Assembly (NCBI GenBank): GCA_024400635.1
Contig: JAKSMI010000001.1
Span: 319,534 to 383,533, forward strand
Direction of reading: 5' to 3'
From: Bacteroidales bacterium
GTDB lineage: Bacteria > Bacteroidota > Bacteroidia > Bacteroidales > WCHB1-69
Length of the DNA: 64,000 nt
Positions 27,501 through 35,342 of the stretch are shown here, piece by piece; position 1 is the stretch's first letter, and each line of letters opens with the position of its first letter. The notes beneath the pieces are model-generated. The model was given only the letters and a program-made list of their open reading frames with translations, made no database searches and had not been told where the DNA came from. Both the position numbers and the translations under genes were made by a program.

Positions 27501-28288
27501 ATGGCCTGATAGTATTTGCTATCCAATACATATTGGTCAAACAATCCGGCTTTTTTGGATGGGTCGAAATCCTTTAGCAGTTTGCTCACTTCACGGGTAT
27601 CAAAAAACTCTTCTGGAACCAGTTTTTTCTCTTTGAGGAACCAAATGAAAATGAGTCTTGTGACTAAACGTATGCCACTTTCGGCATTGTATTTTTGGTC
27701 ATCCGATGAGTCTTCCAGCGCATTAGGGAACTGTATCACCTTGGTAGCCCACGCATACCAGTTAGCGAGTTCATTATAAAATTCCTTGGTAAGGGCCTCC
27801 ACGGAGAATGTGTCGTAAAGGTTCTTGACGGAAATATCCTTACTCTGCAAGTCGAAGAGCCGTTTCACGGGGGTGTTGTAGTATTGTGCAGAATCACCAA
27901 AGACGTAGGTGAATCGTTTGGGAGCGGTTTTAGTTTTGCCAAAATCGGTAATGAAAGACAAACGCCAATGTTTGTTGTCGTTGAATACGGCAATCGCGGC
28001 ATCTACATCATATTTGAGAAAGGGCTTGAGCAGATTTCTCAGTCCGACACGTTTGCGAAGCACGTCGCCGGAATTTATCTCAAATAGGAAGAAACCGAGT
28101 TCGAGGCCTTCGGACGTAGTGTTTTTTCCCAAATAGAACCCCTTGTCGCTGGTATTCTCCAATTCGAGATCCTGCGGTGTGGTACGAATTTCCTTGGCAT
28201 GGAAAAAATCCAATAAAATGTTTTTCCAAACTTCGGCGTTGAAGGGTTTGCGGAAAATGTCTCTAAGTTGTTCTTTCGTATATGACAT
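24491..28288 (-). CDS. Eco57I-class adenine DNA methyltransferase (type IIG-like)
   Basis: A 1265-residue protein. After a long N-terminal region come GSYYTPREIVQYMV (about 443-456), SAM-binding motif I VLDPACGSGAF (508-518) and catalytic motif IV NPPY (749-752, in DIVIGNPPYLRI), which together mark an N6-adenine methyltransferase of the Eco57I group. The C-terminal third (from about 920) has target-recognition features, for example PLLKGEDVHRYD and FFRFKPDYINPFPVP. An N-terminal nuclease like that of type IIL enzymes is possible but no clear D...ExK was found. It follows the helicase by 13 bases. GC is near 50% in the first two thirds and about 27-37% in the last third, suggesting exchange of the recognition domain. 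Confidence 0.85.
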   Translation of the reverse strand: MSYTKEQLRDIFRKPFNAEVWKNILLDFFHAKEIRTTPQDLELENTSDKGFYLGKNTTSEGLELGFFLFEINSGDVLRKRVGLRNLLKPFLKYDVDAAIAVFNDNKHWRLSFITDFGKTKTAPKRFTYVFGDSAQYYNTPVKRLFDLQSKDISVKNLYDTFSVEALTKEFYNELANWYAWATKVIQFPNALEDSSDDQKYNAESGIRLVTRLIFIWFLKEKKLVPEEFFDTREVSKLLKDFDPSKKAGLFDQYVLDSKYYQAILQNLFFAMLNCPIMEDGTSLRGFRKYDEDGKATATGRGDSRLMRYKDYFADPDAFLQLAQKVPFLNGGLFDCLDDPDNKFYLDGFSDNKEIRKTLCVPDFLFFGENNDIDLSEWFDDRQKKHINVRGIIDILKSYQFTIEENTPYEQEVALDPELLGKVFENLLASYNPETKTTARKSTGSYYTPREIVQYMVNESLVAYLKEQVDESLEQQYRQLLDYNDTEGQISLNLEQKKSIMGALYHCKVLDPACGSGAFPMGILQQMVHVLSKLDANNTIWKSVIETKLGQELASTIGHTDEERRELQNDINRNFDLSQNAPDYARKLYLIENCIYGIDIQTIAIQISKLRCFISLVVDQKVNDSAEDNYGIRPLPNLEARFVAANSLIGLRNDLSLANTEAVQKVREELADANHRIFNAKTLKTKRKWRSKVKDLRDTLVEELKQTGFVTDDDASLIASWDPFNQNCSSRFFDPEWMFGFKKFDIVIGNPPYLRIQGIREANPKFADYLSAHYLSATGSFDLYVTFVERGLNLISPNGIVNYIMPTKWTNSAFGKGLRKIVSKSKSASKIINFGAYQVFNASTYTGLQWFTPNNQFLKYFELDRDLSSNEELKQYLDSLDDYQETIINQEELSETQWVLTNNKVAEVLNRLNQHPRRIKDIFDKIFQGLATSKDDVYFIYDCRVDDDYIIGESKQLGRIVQIERGLVKPLLKGEDVHRYDTIKTDRYVIFPYKIRHGKALLYTESELSERYPSGYAYLKECEGILRDREHGRLKNDDYWFRYIYPKNLVLFDNEKLVAPDISMGGNFAYDCQGKFYQTTTIYGYIKKQNVQESYKFWMALLNSRLFWWYLANTGTVLANGFFRFKPDYINPFPVPGFDITCKVQTIICQLVDFLIFLKNPENKNVLLHTSNDRIMAHISEIIDLVIYELYFEQHMKDNNLDVISFLKSYPWNCNIVDMSEDIEKFYLWYQQSDNPIRQRSMLLETRSKNLLYLIHKNQLLYEQNQ

Positions 28289-28301
28289 GGCGAAATGTTT
28301 T

Positions 28302-31300
28302 TCAGATGATGGTTTCAGAAATTACAAGTCCGATATTGCCTATTGCCTCGGCTTCTTCGGCAGCGGGGTCGTTCTCAGTAATGTCCATATAATAATCATC
28401 GTAAAGTTGGCAGATAAGTGTGTTGAGCGCGGCCTTTTTTTCTTCGGCCGGCAGATTTTTGTTCTTCCGGCTGGTGCGGCGCAGCGCGTCATCAATCTGG
28501 TTGTACATACCAGCAGTTACATATTCTTTTAAAACATCGCAGTATTGCGCGATTTCTGTATTTCCGTCTTCAACGGCCGCAAATCTGGCTTCCTTCAATA
28601 TCTTTAAAGCTTCGGAATTGATTGGTGCCAGCGGTCTTCCGACATGAACGGTATTGGTATCTTCAACACTTTCCACACTATGCTCAAAAGCGTTCAGCGC
28701 GGCCTGAACTTGTTTGAAATGCACATTGATGGCATTTTCTAAAGGGAGCGAGGTTTCATCGGGAGTTGCACGCAGAATATCTGCCGCATCCAAGAAATCG
28801 ACAGATTCTGCGTTCTCATCTTTCACACGGAAGTATTCTATTTTTCGTGCGGTGGTCAGAAATGCTATGGTGTTGCCAGCGCAATCGGACACGGAAACAT
28901 TTTTCGAGGGGCGCACGCAGCGGCTTTTTTGCGGCATTGCCTTGATTTTCTTATATAACGCACGATTATTTTGGTACAATTCGCGTGCTTCTTCCAAAAG
29001 AGCCAATGTTCTATCTGTATCATCGTGAACATCAGCATTGAACAACTTGAATTCCTTAACAATTTCCTCGATGGAATACACTTTTGAATCTTCCCCCAAG
29101 GCAGACTGGAATCCCTGTAATTTAATGAGCGAATTTCGATAGAGCTGGATTTCCTCATCGCCTTGTTGGGATGGATAGAACATATAGTTGTAAATGTATT
29201 CTGAACGGGAGCCGATACGATTCACGCGGCCGTTGCGCTGCATCAGTCTGGAAGCATTCCACGGGGAATCGTAATTTACCACCACGTTGCTGCGATGCAG
29301 GTTCACACCTTCAGCCAGCACATCCGATGTGATGAGGATGTTGTAGTCGTCCTTTTTGTCTTTATCTGGGATATTTGCATCAAAATTCTGTGTAATCTTT
29401 TCCCATAATTCACCTCTATTTCCAGCACTTACACACAAAATGTCATTGCGGTTCAGTTTATTTTCCAATTGTTCCCGCAGATAGTTGGTGGTGTCAACAC
29501 TTTCAGAAAATACCACCAGTTTTTTTTCGAGATTTCTGTCGTCAAACAATTCATTTTTGAGCAAATCGATGAACAAATCAAGCTTTGGATCTGTATTTAC
29601 ATTTTCCCAGTCACTGCAAAGTTGCTGAAGTTTGGAAGCATCCTCTTTCAACATTTCAAGAAAACAGGGTTTGAAATCTTCCGGCTTGTAAGTGAAGTCT
29701 TCCTCCTTCAAATCTCTGTGTTCCGTGATGTACTGAATCATGGTCTCTACGTCATTGTCGAATCGTTCCTGCAATTCGTTGATTTGCACTTTTGAAACGA
29801 TAATCACTTTGCCTTGATCAAACATCTCAATCATACCGTTGGTAATATTGAGCAAAGTCTTTAGGGATTTTTTGAAAGCGTAAAAACTGCTTTCCAAACG
29901 TTTTACCATGTGCGTTCGGTAAATGCCCATCAGAAGTTGTGCTGCGTGTCGTGCCTGTTCGCCACGTTTAGTAGCTGCTTCGCCCGTGAAGAATTCCGGA
30001 CCGCGGTAACGGGCATAGTGCAGACCAGTTCCATTGGGATTGTCCTCACTTCTAACATCAATCAAGGTGTCAAGTGTAGTAAAAAACAGTTTTTTGAGTT
30101 TGGTGTCCAGCATGTACTCTTCCGAAATCGGGTCTTTCATTTTGGGGAATATCTTTCCCTGCCGTTCAAGGTCCTCTCTATAACTTTGAACGTGCATAAT
30201 GTTGGTGCGGGTGCGGCGGACCATGATTTTGCTGAGCACTTTCTGCCGCATTTCATCGTATATGGCATCAATTTTTGCGGTAAGTTCGGCATTGTTGACG
30301 TGCTTTCCGTGTCGTGCCGACATACATTCGTTGTAGATTCGTGTCCAAGGGGCAAAAAGTTCTGAAAGGTCCCGAATGCCCTCAATTGTGCAGTTGTGTG
30401 TGTCTTGGAAAAGTTGTATTTGTGCCAAAAAGTCTTTGGGACGGTTGTTGAGCGGGGTGGCAGAAAGGAGCATCACTTTTTTTCTACCTCCGATTTTCCC
30501 TTTGTTGATACGCGGAGATTTGCAAATCCTTTGTAAATCATCAAATGCGCTAATGCCGTCGTGGCGGAAATTGTGAGCTTCATCCACAATAATCAAATCG
30601 AACTCTTCACGTCCCCAATAATTGCCTTCTTCCTTTATGATTTTAAAAAGACTGCCGCTACTTACAAACTGAGCATTCGCATTCTTGATGCCGAACAGAC
30701 GGAAAGTGTCTTCCCAATTTTTTCTGACGGCGGGCGGGAAAACAACCAGAATGCGGGTGTAACGACCGTTTGCCTCAATGAAACGCTTTGCAATCATAGT
30801 GGCTATGATAGTTTTACCCAAACCGACAACATCGGCTAAAAAGAATCCATTGTGTTGTAACAGCATCTGGTATCCCTGAATGGCAGCGTCGTGCTGGTAG
30901 CGAAAATCATCCACACCATCTGGAAGCTGCAAGGTGAAATCGTCTTCAACCTGCATCCCGAAAGTGCTAATAAGAACTTTCATGTATATTTCGTAAGGCG
31001 AATACAAATCGGGCAGATGAGTTCTTGCCTTAGCTTTTTGAACATCTTCGACCGTTAATGGAACTGCTTGCTCCCACAATTTTTCAAATTCATCGTTGCA
31101 GTATTTTACATCATCGTAATCTTTCATCGCCACATTAAGCTCATAGCGGGGAGGTTCCGTCAATCCCAAGCCTTGGGCTGATATGTTGGATGATCCCATA
31201 ATAACCCAGCCGTCCTTGTTCTCATTGTATTCGTCTGGCAACATCAGATAAAACTTTGCATGCAGGTTTTTGGAATTGTCAATTCGCATCTCTACTTTGC

Positions 31301-31655
31301 CATTAATGATATCCTCGCAAAGTTGCAGAATACCTTGTTCGGTAAGGGCATCATAGGCACAATCTTTTACTTCTTGGATGAAGTCTTCTGTATAAATCTG
31401 CTTAACCTCATTTGCGTCAAATGTGCGATTGACAATGTATTTGTTCTGCTTTTTGAAAAGAGGATCTATATTGATGCCAACCAATATTTGAATTTTGGAA
31501 ACAGTTTCAAACTCTTTTCTCAATTTGAAATATCCAGACGAACGGAAGTAACCGACGACAGCGCGGAAAGTGTCAAAATTGGCCATGTTGTGCGCGATAC
31601 CGCAAAACTTGTCGAAAAGGGTGTTGTCTGTATTGTTGAAAAATTTTGTACTCAT
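28302..31655 (-). CDS. PLD-domain SNF2-family helicase
   Basis: A 1117-residue protein that joins a phospholipase-D-like nuclease domain to a superfamily 2 motor. The PLD part (1-200) has one HxK motif, LHAKFYLM (H132, K134), followed by GSSN (154-157). The SNF2 part has motif I DVVGLGKT (275-282), motif II DEAH (358-361) and SAT (398-400). The second RecA domain includes ITSDVLAEGVNLHRSNVVVN and motif VI MQRNGRVNRIGS. A single HKD implies a nuclease that works as a dimer. It is first in the minus-strand run and followed by the methyltransferase and AAA ATPase. This suggests a translocating nuclease that restricts unmethylated DNA, with the methyltransferase protecting the host. Confidence 0.85.
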   Translation of the reverse strand: MSTKFFNNTDNTLFDKFCGIAHNMANFDTFRAVVGYFRSSGYFKLRKEFETVSKIQILVGINIDPLFKKQNKYIVNRTFDANEVKQIYTEDFIQEVKDCAYDALTEQGILQLCEDIINGKVEMRIDNSKNLHAKFYLMLPDEYNENKDGWVIMGSSNISAQGLGLTEPPRYELNVAMKDYDDVKYCNDEFEKLWEQAVPLTVEDVQKAKARTHLPDLYSPYEIYMKVLISTFGMQVEDDFTLQLPDGVDDFRYQHDAAIQGYQMLLQHNGFFLADVVGLGKTIIATMIAKRFIEANGRYTRILVVFPPAVRKNWEDTFRLFGIKNANAQFVSSGSLFKIIKEEGNYWGREEFDLIIVDEAHNFRHDGISAFDDLQRICKSPRINKGKIGGRKKVMLLSATPLNNRPKDFLAQIQLFQDTHNCTIEGIRDLSELFAPWTRIYNECMSARHGKHVNNAELTAKIDAIYDEMRQKVLSKIMVRRTRTNIMHVQSYREDLERQGKIFPKMKDPISEEYMLDTKLKKLFFTTLDTLIDVRSEDNPNGTGLHYARYRGPEFFTGEAATKRGEQARHAAQLLMGIYRTHMVKRLESSFYAFKKSLKTLLNITNGMIEMFDQGKVIIVSKVQINELQERFDNDVETMIQYITEHRDLKEEDFTYKPEDFKPCFLEMLKEDASKLQQLCSDWENVNTDPKLDLFIDLLKNELFDDRNLEKKLVVFSESVDTTNYLREQLENKLNRNDILCVSAGNRGELWEKITQNFDANIPDKDKKDDYNILITSDVLAEGVNLHRSNVVVNYDSPWNASRLMQRNGRVNRIGSRSEYIYNYMFYPSQQGDEEIQLYRNSLIKLQGFQSALGEDSKVYSIEEIVKEFKLFNADVHDDTDRTLALLEEARELYQNNRALYKKIKAMPQKSRCVRPSKNVSVSDCAGNTIAFLTTARKIEYFRVKDENAESVDFLDAADILRATPDETSLPLENAINVHFKQVQAALNAFEHSVESVEDTNTVHVGRPLAPINSEALKILKEARFAAVEDGNTEIAQYCDVLKEYVTAGMYNQIDDALRRTSRKNKNLPAEEKKAALNTLICQLYDDYYMDITENDPAAEEAEAIGNIGLVISETII

Positions 31656-31682
31656 GAGAGTCTTATTATTGTAAAAAAGTTA

Positions 31683-31777
31683 TGCGGACTTCTAATTTTA
31701 CTTTTTCCGCATCACCCCTCTGAATTTTGTGAAGTCCATTAAACAAAATTTCAAAAGGATATAACGCTGCAAATTTA
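31683..31777 (-). promoter_or_regulatory. Promoter and structured leader of the defence run
   Basis: The minus strand has TAAATTTG (31770-31777), a -7 match, 114 bases before the helicase start. The leader contains two inverted repeats: TGCGGA (31683-31688) with TCCGCA (31706-31711), and GGACTTC (31686-31692) with GAAGTCC (31731-31737). They share bases, so the RNA could switch between two folds. No clear -33 element is seen. Confidence 0.4.
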
Positions 31778-31825
31778 CATATTATTCTCTTATCTCCTAC
31801 AGTTTAGTGAGACTTTTATTGAATT

Positions 31826-32644
31826 TTATACTACGTAATTTGTTGATAATTGATATATTATACAAGATTGATTTATGCCGAATCTAAGGATTTGCTCATA
31901 GCGCATCATATTGTAAACCAGACTTGTCCGGATGTTTCTGGCGGCATTTCGTGCAAAACCTACGCTGCGGCTGAACATCCCGTACATACTCTGCTCGCAA
32001 TAGCCGTGCACGTGTTCAACCCGCACCCGCGGCGAGGCGTTTTTCCTGTTGAGCGTTTGCTGCCGTTTGCTGAGCTCCTTTCCCTTGACTTTGCGTTTGA
32101 TCACGCGGTCCTTCATCCCGAAACGGCGCATCAGATTCTCTACACTCCTGCCAATGTAGGCGCTGTCGGGGAACCTCCACGAAACTGCCGTCTATAATCA
32201 CGCCCTGGTTCATTATCAGGTTCTTCTCCCGCAGGAATCTGTCGAAGTCGGCAAATAGCTTGTCATAGAGGTCTTTCCCCGTCAGTTGCTCGTTGAATGT
32301 TCAAACGGTTTTGGCATCGGCACTTTGTCGCCACTTGCCAGTCCGAGGAAATTCCGAAAACTCGTGCGGTCAACAATCTGGTACTCAGTCTGCTCGTCGC
32401 TTAGATTGTACATGCGCTGCAGCACGAGAATCTTGAACATCAGCACGTAATCGTAAGGTTTTGCTCCGGCATTCGTCAGTTTTTCTTTATAAAGCCCTGC
32501 TTCAAGAGTCTCTCTAAACATCTCGAAATCAACCACTTTCGACAATTTCTCCAAGGGATTGCCAAGTGAGTCCAATTTTGCGGTGTTTTCTTCCCAATCA
32601 AATAATCCGCAGTTTCCGATCCGTTTGTAGGTTTGCTTTTTCAT
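31826..32644 (-). pseudogene. IS5-family transposase remnant
   Basis: A decayed DDE transposase. The N-terminal part (MKKQTYKRIGNCGLFDWEEN..., to GLASGDKVP) is intact. The frame then shifts near 32305, and LREKNLIMNQGVIIDGSFVE is readable, with the first catalytic Asp. At about 32180 the reading frame jumps to PDSAYIGRSVENLMRRFGMK, which carries the second catalytic Asp, and continues to RVRVEHVHGYCEQSMYGMF with the catalytic Glu. The block between the first two catalytic residues, over 100 codons in intact relatives, is deleted. It cannot move by itself. No sure terminal repeats were found. Confidence 0.75.
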
Positions 32645-32889
32645 TTTAATGTCATTCAAATTATTCTGCAAATATACAAATAATTATTTGATTATCAAAG
32701 ATTTATATTGAAATATTTTCAATAAAAATCGGCAGGAGTGAAGTGGCATATTGCAGTTGAAATCGGCTCGAAAATATTGATTCTGTCAAATTGATATTTT
32801 TTTAACAAAATAGGAAATAAAATGGCGAAAATCGAGCGTTTTTATATTGTATTTTACTGAAAATCAACAAGTTTTGATTAGAAGTCCCC

Positions 32890-32926
32890 TATAGTAATAT
32901 AAATTACGGTAATGCAAATTACTATA
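32890..32926. promoter_or_regulatory. Nested palindrome, operator-like
   Basis: TATAGTAAT (32890-32898) and ATTACTATA (32918-32926) are perfect inverted arms. Between them lies ATTACGGTAAT (32903-32913), itself a palindrome. The structure sits just before the ATG at 32938 of a decayed ATPase gene, where a regulator or promoter would be expected. Confidence 0.45.
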
Positions 32927-33491
32927 AATTTTTTCGTATGAAGTTTTACATAGTTTTACCGGTGGTGTTGCCTGGTATGTGGAACTTTTGATGAATGCGG
33001 GAGCCGTCACGGAAGAGAAAATGATCAATTATATTTTTCGTGAAAATTCACTGTTTCTGAACGAAGGGAAGAACATATTGGTTGAAGAGTTTGGAAAGGA
33101 ATATGCTGTCTATTTTTCAGTTTTGGAATGCATAGCCCGAGGAATCACGACGAGAGGCGCAATGGAATCAGTGATAGGAAGCGGAGATTTGGGCGCTTAC
33201 CTTTCAAAATTGGAGAAAGACTACAATATCATCCGGTCAAGGCGTCCCATTCTGGCCAAAAGCGGCACCAAGATTATGCGATATTTCATTGCCGACAATT
33301 TCCTGACATTTTGGTTTAGGTTCATTTATAAGTATATGGGCTATATAGAATCGGGAGGAATAAATATTTTGAAAGACATTGTAAAGCGTGATTATCCCAC
33401 CTTTTCGGGAATAATGTTGGAGCGGTATTTTCGTCAAAAGGCCATTGAGTCCGGGCAATATACCCAGGTGGGCAATTATTGGGACAAGAAA

Positions 33492-33551
33492 GGGGAGAAT
33501 GAGATAGATATTATTCTCATTGGGGAGAATGAGATAGATATTATTCTCATT
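33492..33551 (+). repeat. 30-bp tandem duplication inside the DUF234 region
   Basis: Two perfect 30-bp copies (33492-33521 and 33522-33551), starting GGGGAGAATGAGATAGATAT. The duplication is in frame and repeats GENEIDIILI, the segment that holds the acidic residues of the DUF234 nuclease-like core. Confidence 0.9.
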
Positions 33552-33665
33552 AATGATGTAAGAAAGCAAATTTCTATAGGAGAAGTAAAGCGAAATGTAC
33601 ACAACATTGGTGCAAGGCAACTCAGTGACAAAATTGACCATTTTTTATCGGTGTATCCGGAGTTG
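33535..33665 (+). repeat. 131-bp direct repeat, copy 1
   Basis: Identical over 131 bp to 35343-35473. It covers the end of the DUF234 ATPase gene, from TAGATATTATTCTCATTAAT to TCCGGAGTTG. After the repeat the two copies diverge but still encode similar C-termini. Confidence 0.92.
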
Positions 33666-33920
33666 CAGGAGTATAAACTCACGCAAGTTGAGCTGGGTTT
33701 GGAAGAGATGTAAAAAAGGTTTATTCCCCATCGTTCTCCCGACTGATTTGAAAGATTTATCGGACAACAATAAATTTGAAACTGAATAACCATGTGGGAC
33801 CTTGACGCATCGCGTCTCTACAAGAGAAAACAAGCTGATAACTAAAGGGATAAGCCTCCAGATCAACATCGTGTCCACTTTTTGGAGCTGGTACAAAATG
33901 GTTCACATTTCGGACAAAAA

Positions 33921-34012
33921 ATCAGAAAAGTTCGGAGTGAAATATCAGAAAAGTTCGGAGTAAAATATCCCAAAAGTTCGGAGTGGAATGTCCAAAAAGT
34001 TCGGAGTGATAA
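33921..34012 (+). repeat. Four 23-bp iterons upstream of an ATPase gene
   Basis: Units at 33921, 33944, 33967 and 33990, each of 23 bp, share the core AAAAGTTCGGAGT followed by a variable tail. The period is just over two helical turns, so identical cores face the same side of DNA. They end 11 bases before the -7 box of the ATPase gene, as expected for binding sites of a regulator. Confidence 0.85.
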
Positions 34013-34022
34013 AAAAAAGTAT

Positions 34023-34030
34023 TATTTTTG
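34023..34030 (+). promoter_or_regulatory. -7 box for the right DUF4143 ATPase
   Basis: TATTTTTG 18 bases before the ATG at 34049. The usual -33 position falls in the last iteron. Confidence 0.6.
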
Positions 34031-34048
34031 CAGCGAAATACGATAACT

Positions 34049-35323
34049 ATGGAATATTATAAAAGGATAGGTGATGAGTTGCTGAAACGAAAATTGCGAA
34101 GTAGCGGAGCAGTCTTGATAGAGGGAGCTAAGTGGTGTGGAAAAACTTCTACGGGACTTCAAGCAGCCAATAGCGTGTTTTATCTTCAGGACCCAGATAA
34201 GCGCAGTATGTATAAAAAGATGGCTGATGTGCAGCCGTCTCTATTGTTGAAAGGGGAATCTCCGCTTTTGTTGGACGAATGGCAAACTATTCCTGTTCTT
34301 TGGGATGCCGTTCGTTTTTCTGTTGACCAAAGGCAGGCTGTTGGGCAATATATCTTAACTGGTTCTGCCACACCGTTACGAGATAGGCAGTCTGATGAAA
34401 TCGAACACACAGGAACGGGTCGCATTAGTCGGATGTTAATGCGTCCGATGAGTTTGTGGGAATCCCATCATTCTAGCGGAGAAATTTCGCTTCAAGCATT
34501 ATTTGATAAACCACAAAAAGAAATCTTTGCTGAAAATCCGTTGACAATTGAGGATTTGGCATATCAGATGTGCGTTGGCGGTTGGCCAGGAAATCTGTTT
34601 TTAAATAAGGAGGACGCATTGGAAACAGCATACAACTATGTGGATGAATTAATCCAGTGGGATATTCATAGAGTGGATGGTACTGAAAAAAATCCGGATA
34701 GAGTGCGCAGTGTGTTGCGTAGTTATGCTCGGAATATCTCAACGATGACATCGGCAACAACGCTAATGAAAGATGTTCGCGCTAATGATATTTCAATTAC
34801 GGATAAAACGCTAACAGCGTATTTGACTGCTTTAAGAAGATTATTTGTAATTGAAGATGTTAAAGCGTGGAAGCCATCATTGAGAAGCAAGTCCGCGATA
34901 CGAACTTCTAACAAGTGCCATTTTGTAGATCCAAGTATAGCTATTGCGGTCTTGGAATTAAATCCATCGAGCTTATTGTCCGATTTCAATTTATTCGGTT
35001 ATCTTTTTGAGGACTTGTGTGTGAGGGATGTGCGTGTGTATTCGCAGCCCATAAGAGGTGAAGTGTTTCACTATCACGATTCTACAAATTTAGAATCAGA
35101 TATGATAATAAGGCTGAATGATGGAAGGTGGGCTGCCGTAGAAGTGAAATTGGGTGGCAAAGAAGAGGAAGTTGCGGCCACGAATCTTCTGAAATTGGTT
35201 AAAACTATAGATGTTGGCCAAACCAAATCCCCATCTTTTCTGATGATACTAACTGGTGGACAGTATGCCTACCGCCGCGCGGACGGTGTGTTTGTGGTGC
35301 CCATCGGTTGCTTGAAACCGTAG
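34049..35323 (+). CDS. AAA-family ATPase with DUF4143 domain
   Basis: A 424-residue protein of the AAA_14 plus DUF4143 type. Walker A is GAKWCGKT (26-33) and Walker B is PLLLDEWQT. YILTGSATPLRD and GTGRISRMLMRPMSLWESHH are family hallmarks. The C-terminal part has ESDMIIRLNDGRWAAVEVKL, an E/D...EVK nuclease-like core. I start at ATG 34049, after the -7 box. It is only distantly related to the ATPase at 14326-15636, which lies at the other edge of the island. It is framed by two identical 131-bp pieces of a different ATPase gene. Function is unknown. Confidence 0.85.
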   Translation: MEYYKRIGDELLKRKLRSSGAVLIEGAKWCGKTSTGLQAANSVFYLQDPDKRSMYKKMADVQPSLLLKGESPLLLDEWQTIPVLWDAVRFSVDQRQAVGQYILTGSATPLRDRQSDEIEHTGTGRISRMLMRPMSLWESHHSSGEISLQALFDKPQKEIFAENPLTIEDLAYQMCVGGWPGNLFLNKEDALETAYNYVDELIQWDIHRVDGTEKNPDRVRSVLRSYARNISTMTSATTLMKDVRANDISITDKTLTAYLTALRRLFVIEDVKAWKPSLRSKSAIRTSNKCHFVDPSIAIAVLELNPSSLLSDFNLFGYLFEDLCVRDVRVYSQPIRGEVFHYHDSTNLESDMIIRLNDGRWAAVEVKLGGKEEEVAATNLLKLVKTIDVGQTKSPSFLMILTGGQYAYRRADGVFVVPIGCLKP

Positions 35324-35342
35324 TTTGAACGGAATAATCTTG

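Larger units (their letters stand above)
32938..33713 (+). pseudogene. DUF234-type ATPase lacking its ATPase domain
   Basis: ATG AAG TTT TAC at 32938 matches the usual MKFY start of archaeal-type AAA ATPases in Bacteroidales, but the frame ends after 17 codons. In another frame, from about 32946, the sequence reads LHSFTGGVAWYVELLMNAGA, followed by the C-terminal winged-helix and DUF234 nuclease-like part (FTFWFRFIYKY-like motif as LTFWFRFIYKYMGYIESGG, then ENEIDIILI and ISIGEVKRN). The whole AAA domain, about 200 codons, has been deleted. The C-terminal frame (ATG 32979 to 33713, 244 residues) is still open. The nuclease-like segment contains a 30-bp tandem duplication. Confidence 0.75.
33714..34048. 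other. Gene-free stretch before the right DUF4143 ATPase
   Basis: About 335 bases without a believable gene. The first two thirds hold only short frames. The last third has four 23-bp iterons and a -7 box, annotated separately. Confidence 0.5.

Noticed and set aside
22564..31655. A complete DISARM or BREX system
   Set aside because: No DrmA, DrmB (DUF1998), PglZ, BrxC or BrxL genes are in the window; only a helicase, a methyltransferase and an AAA ATPase.
33595..33789. Short plus-strand frame after the DUF234 remnant
   Set aside because: It mostly overlaps the remnant in another frame and ends in sequence with no family resemblance.
33921..34012. CRISPR array
   Set aside because: The four repeats of 23 bp are adjacent without unique spacers and no cas genes are present.
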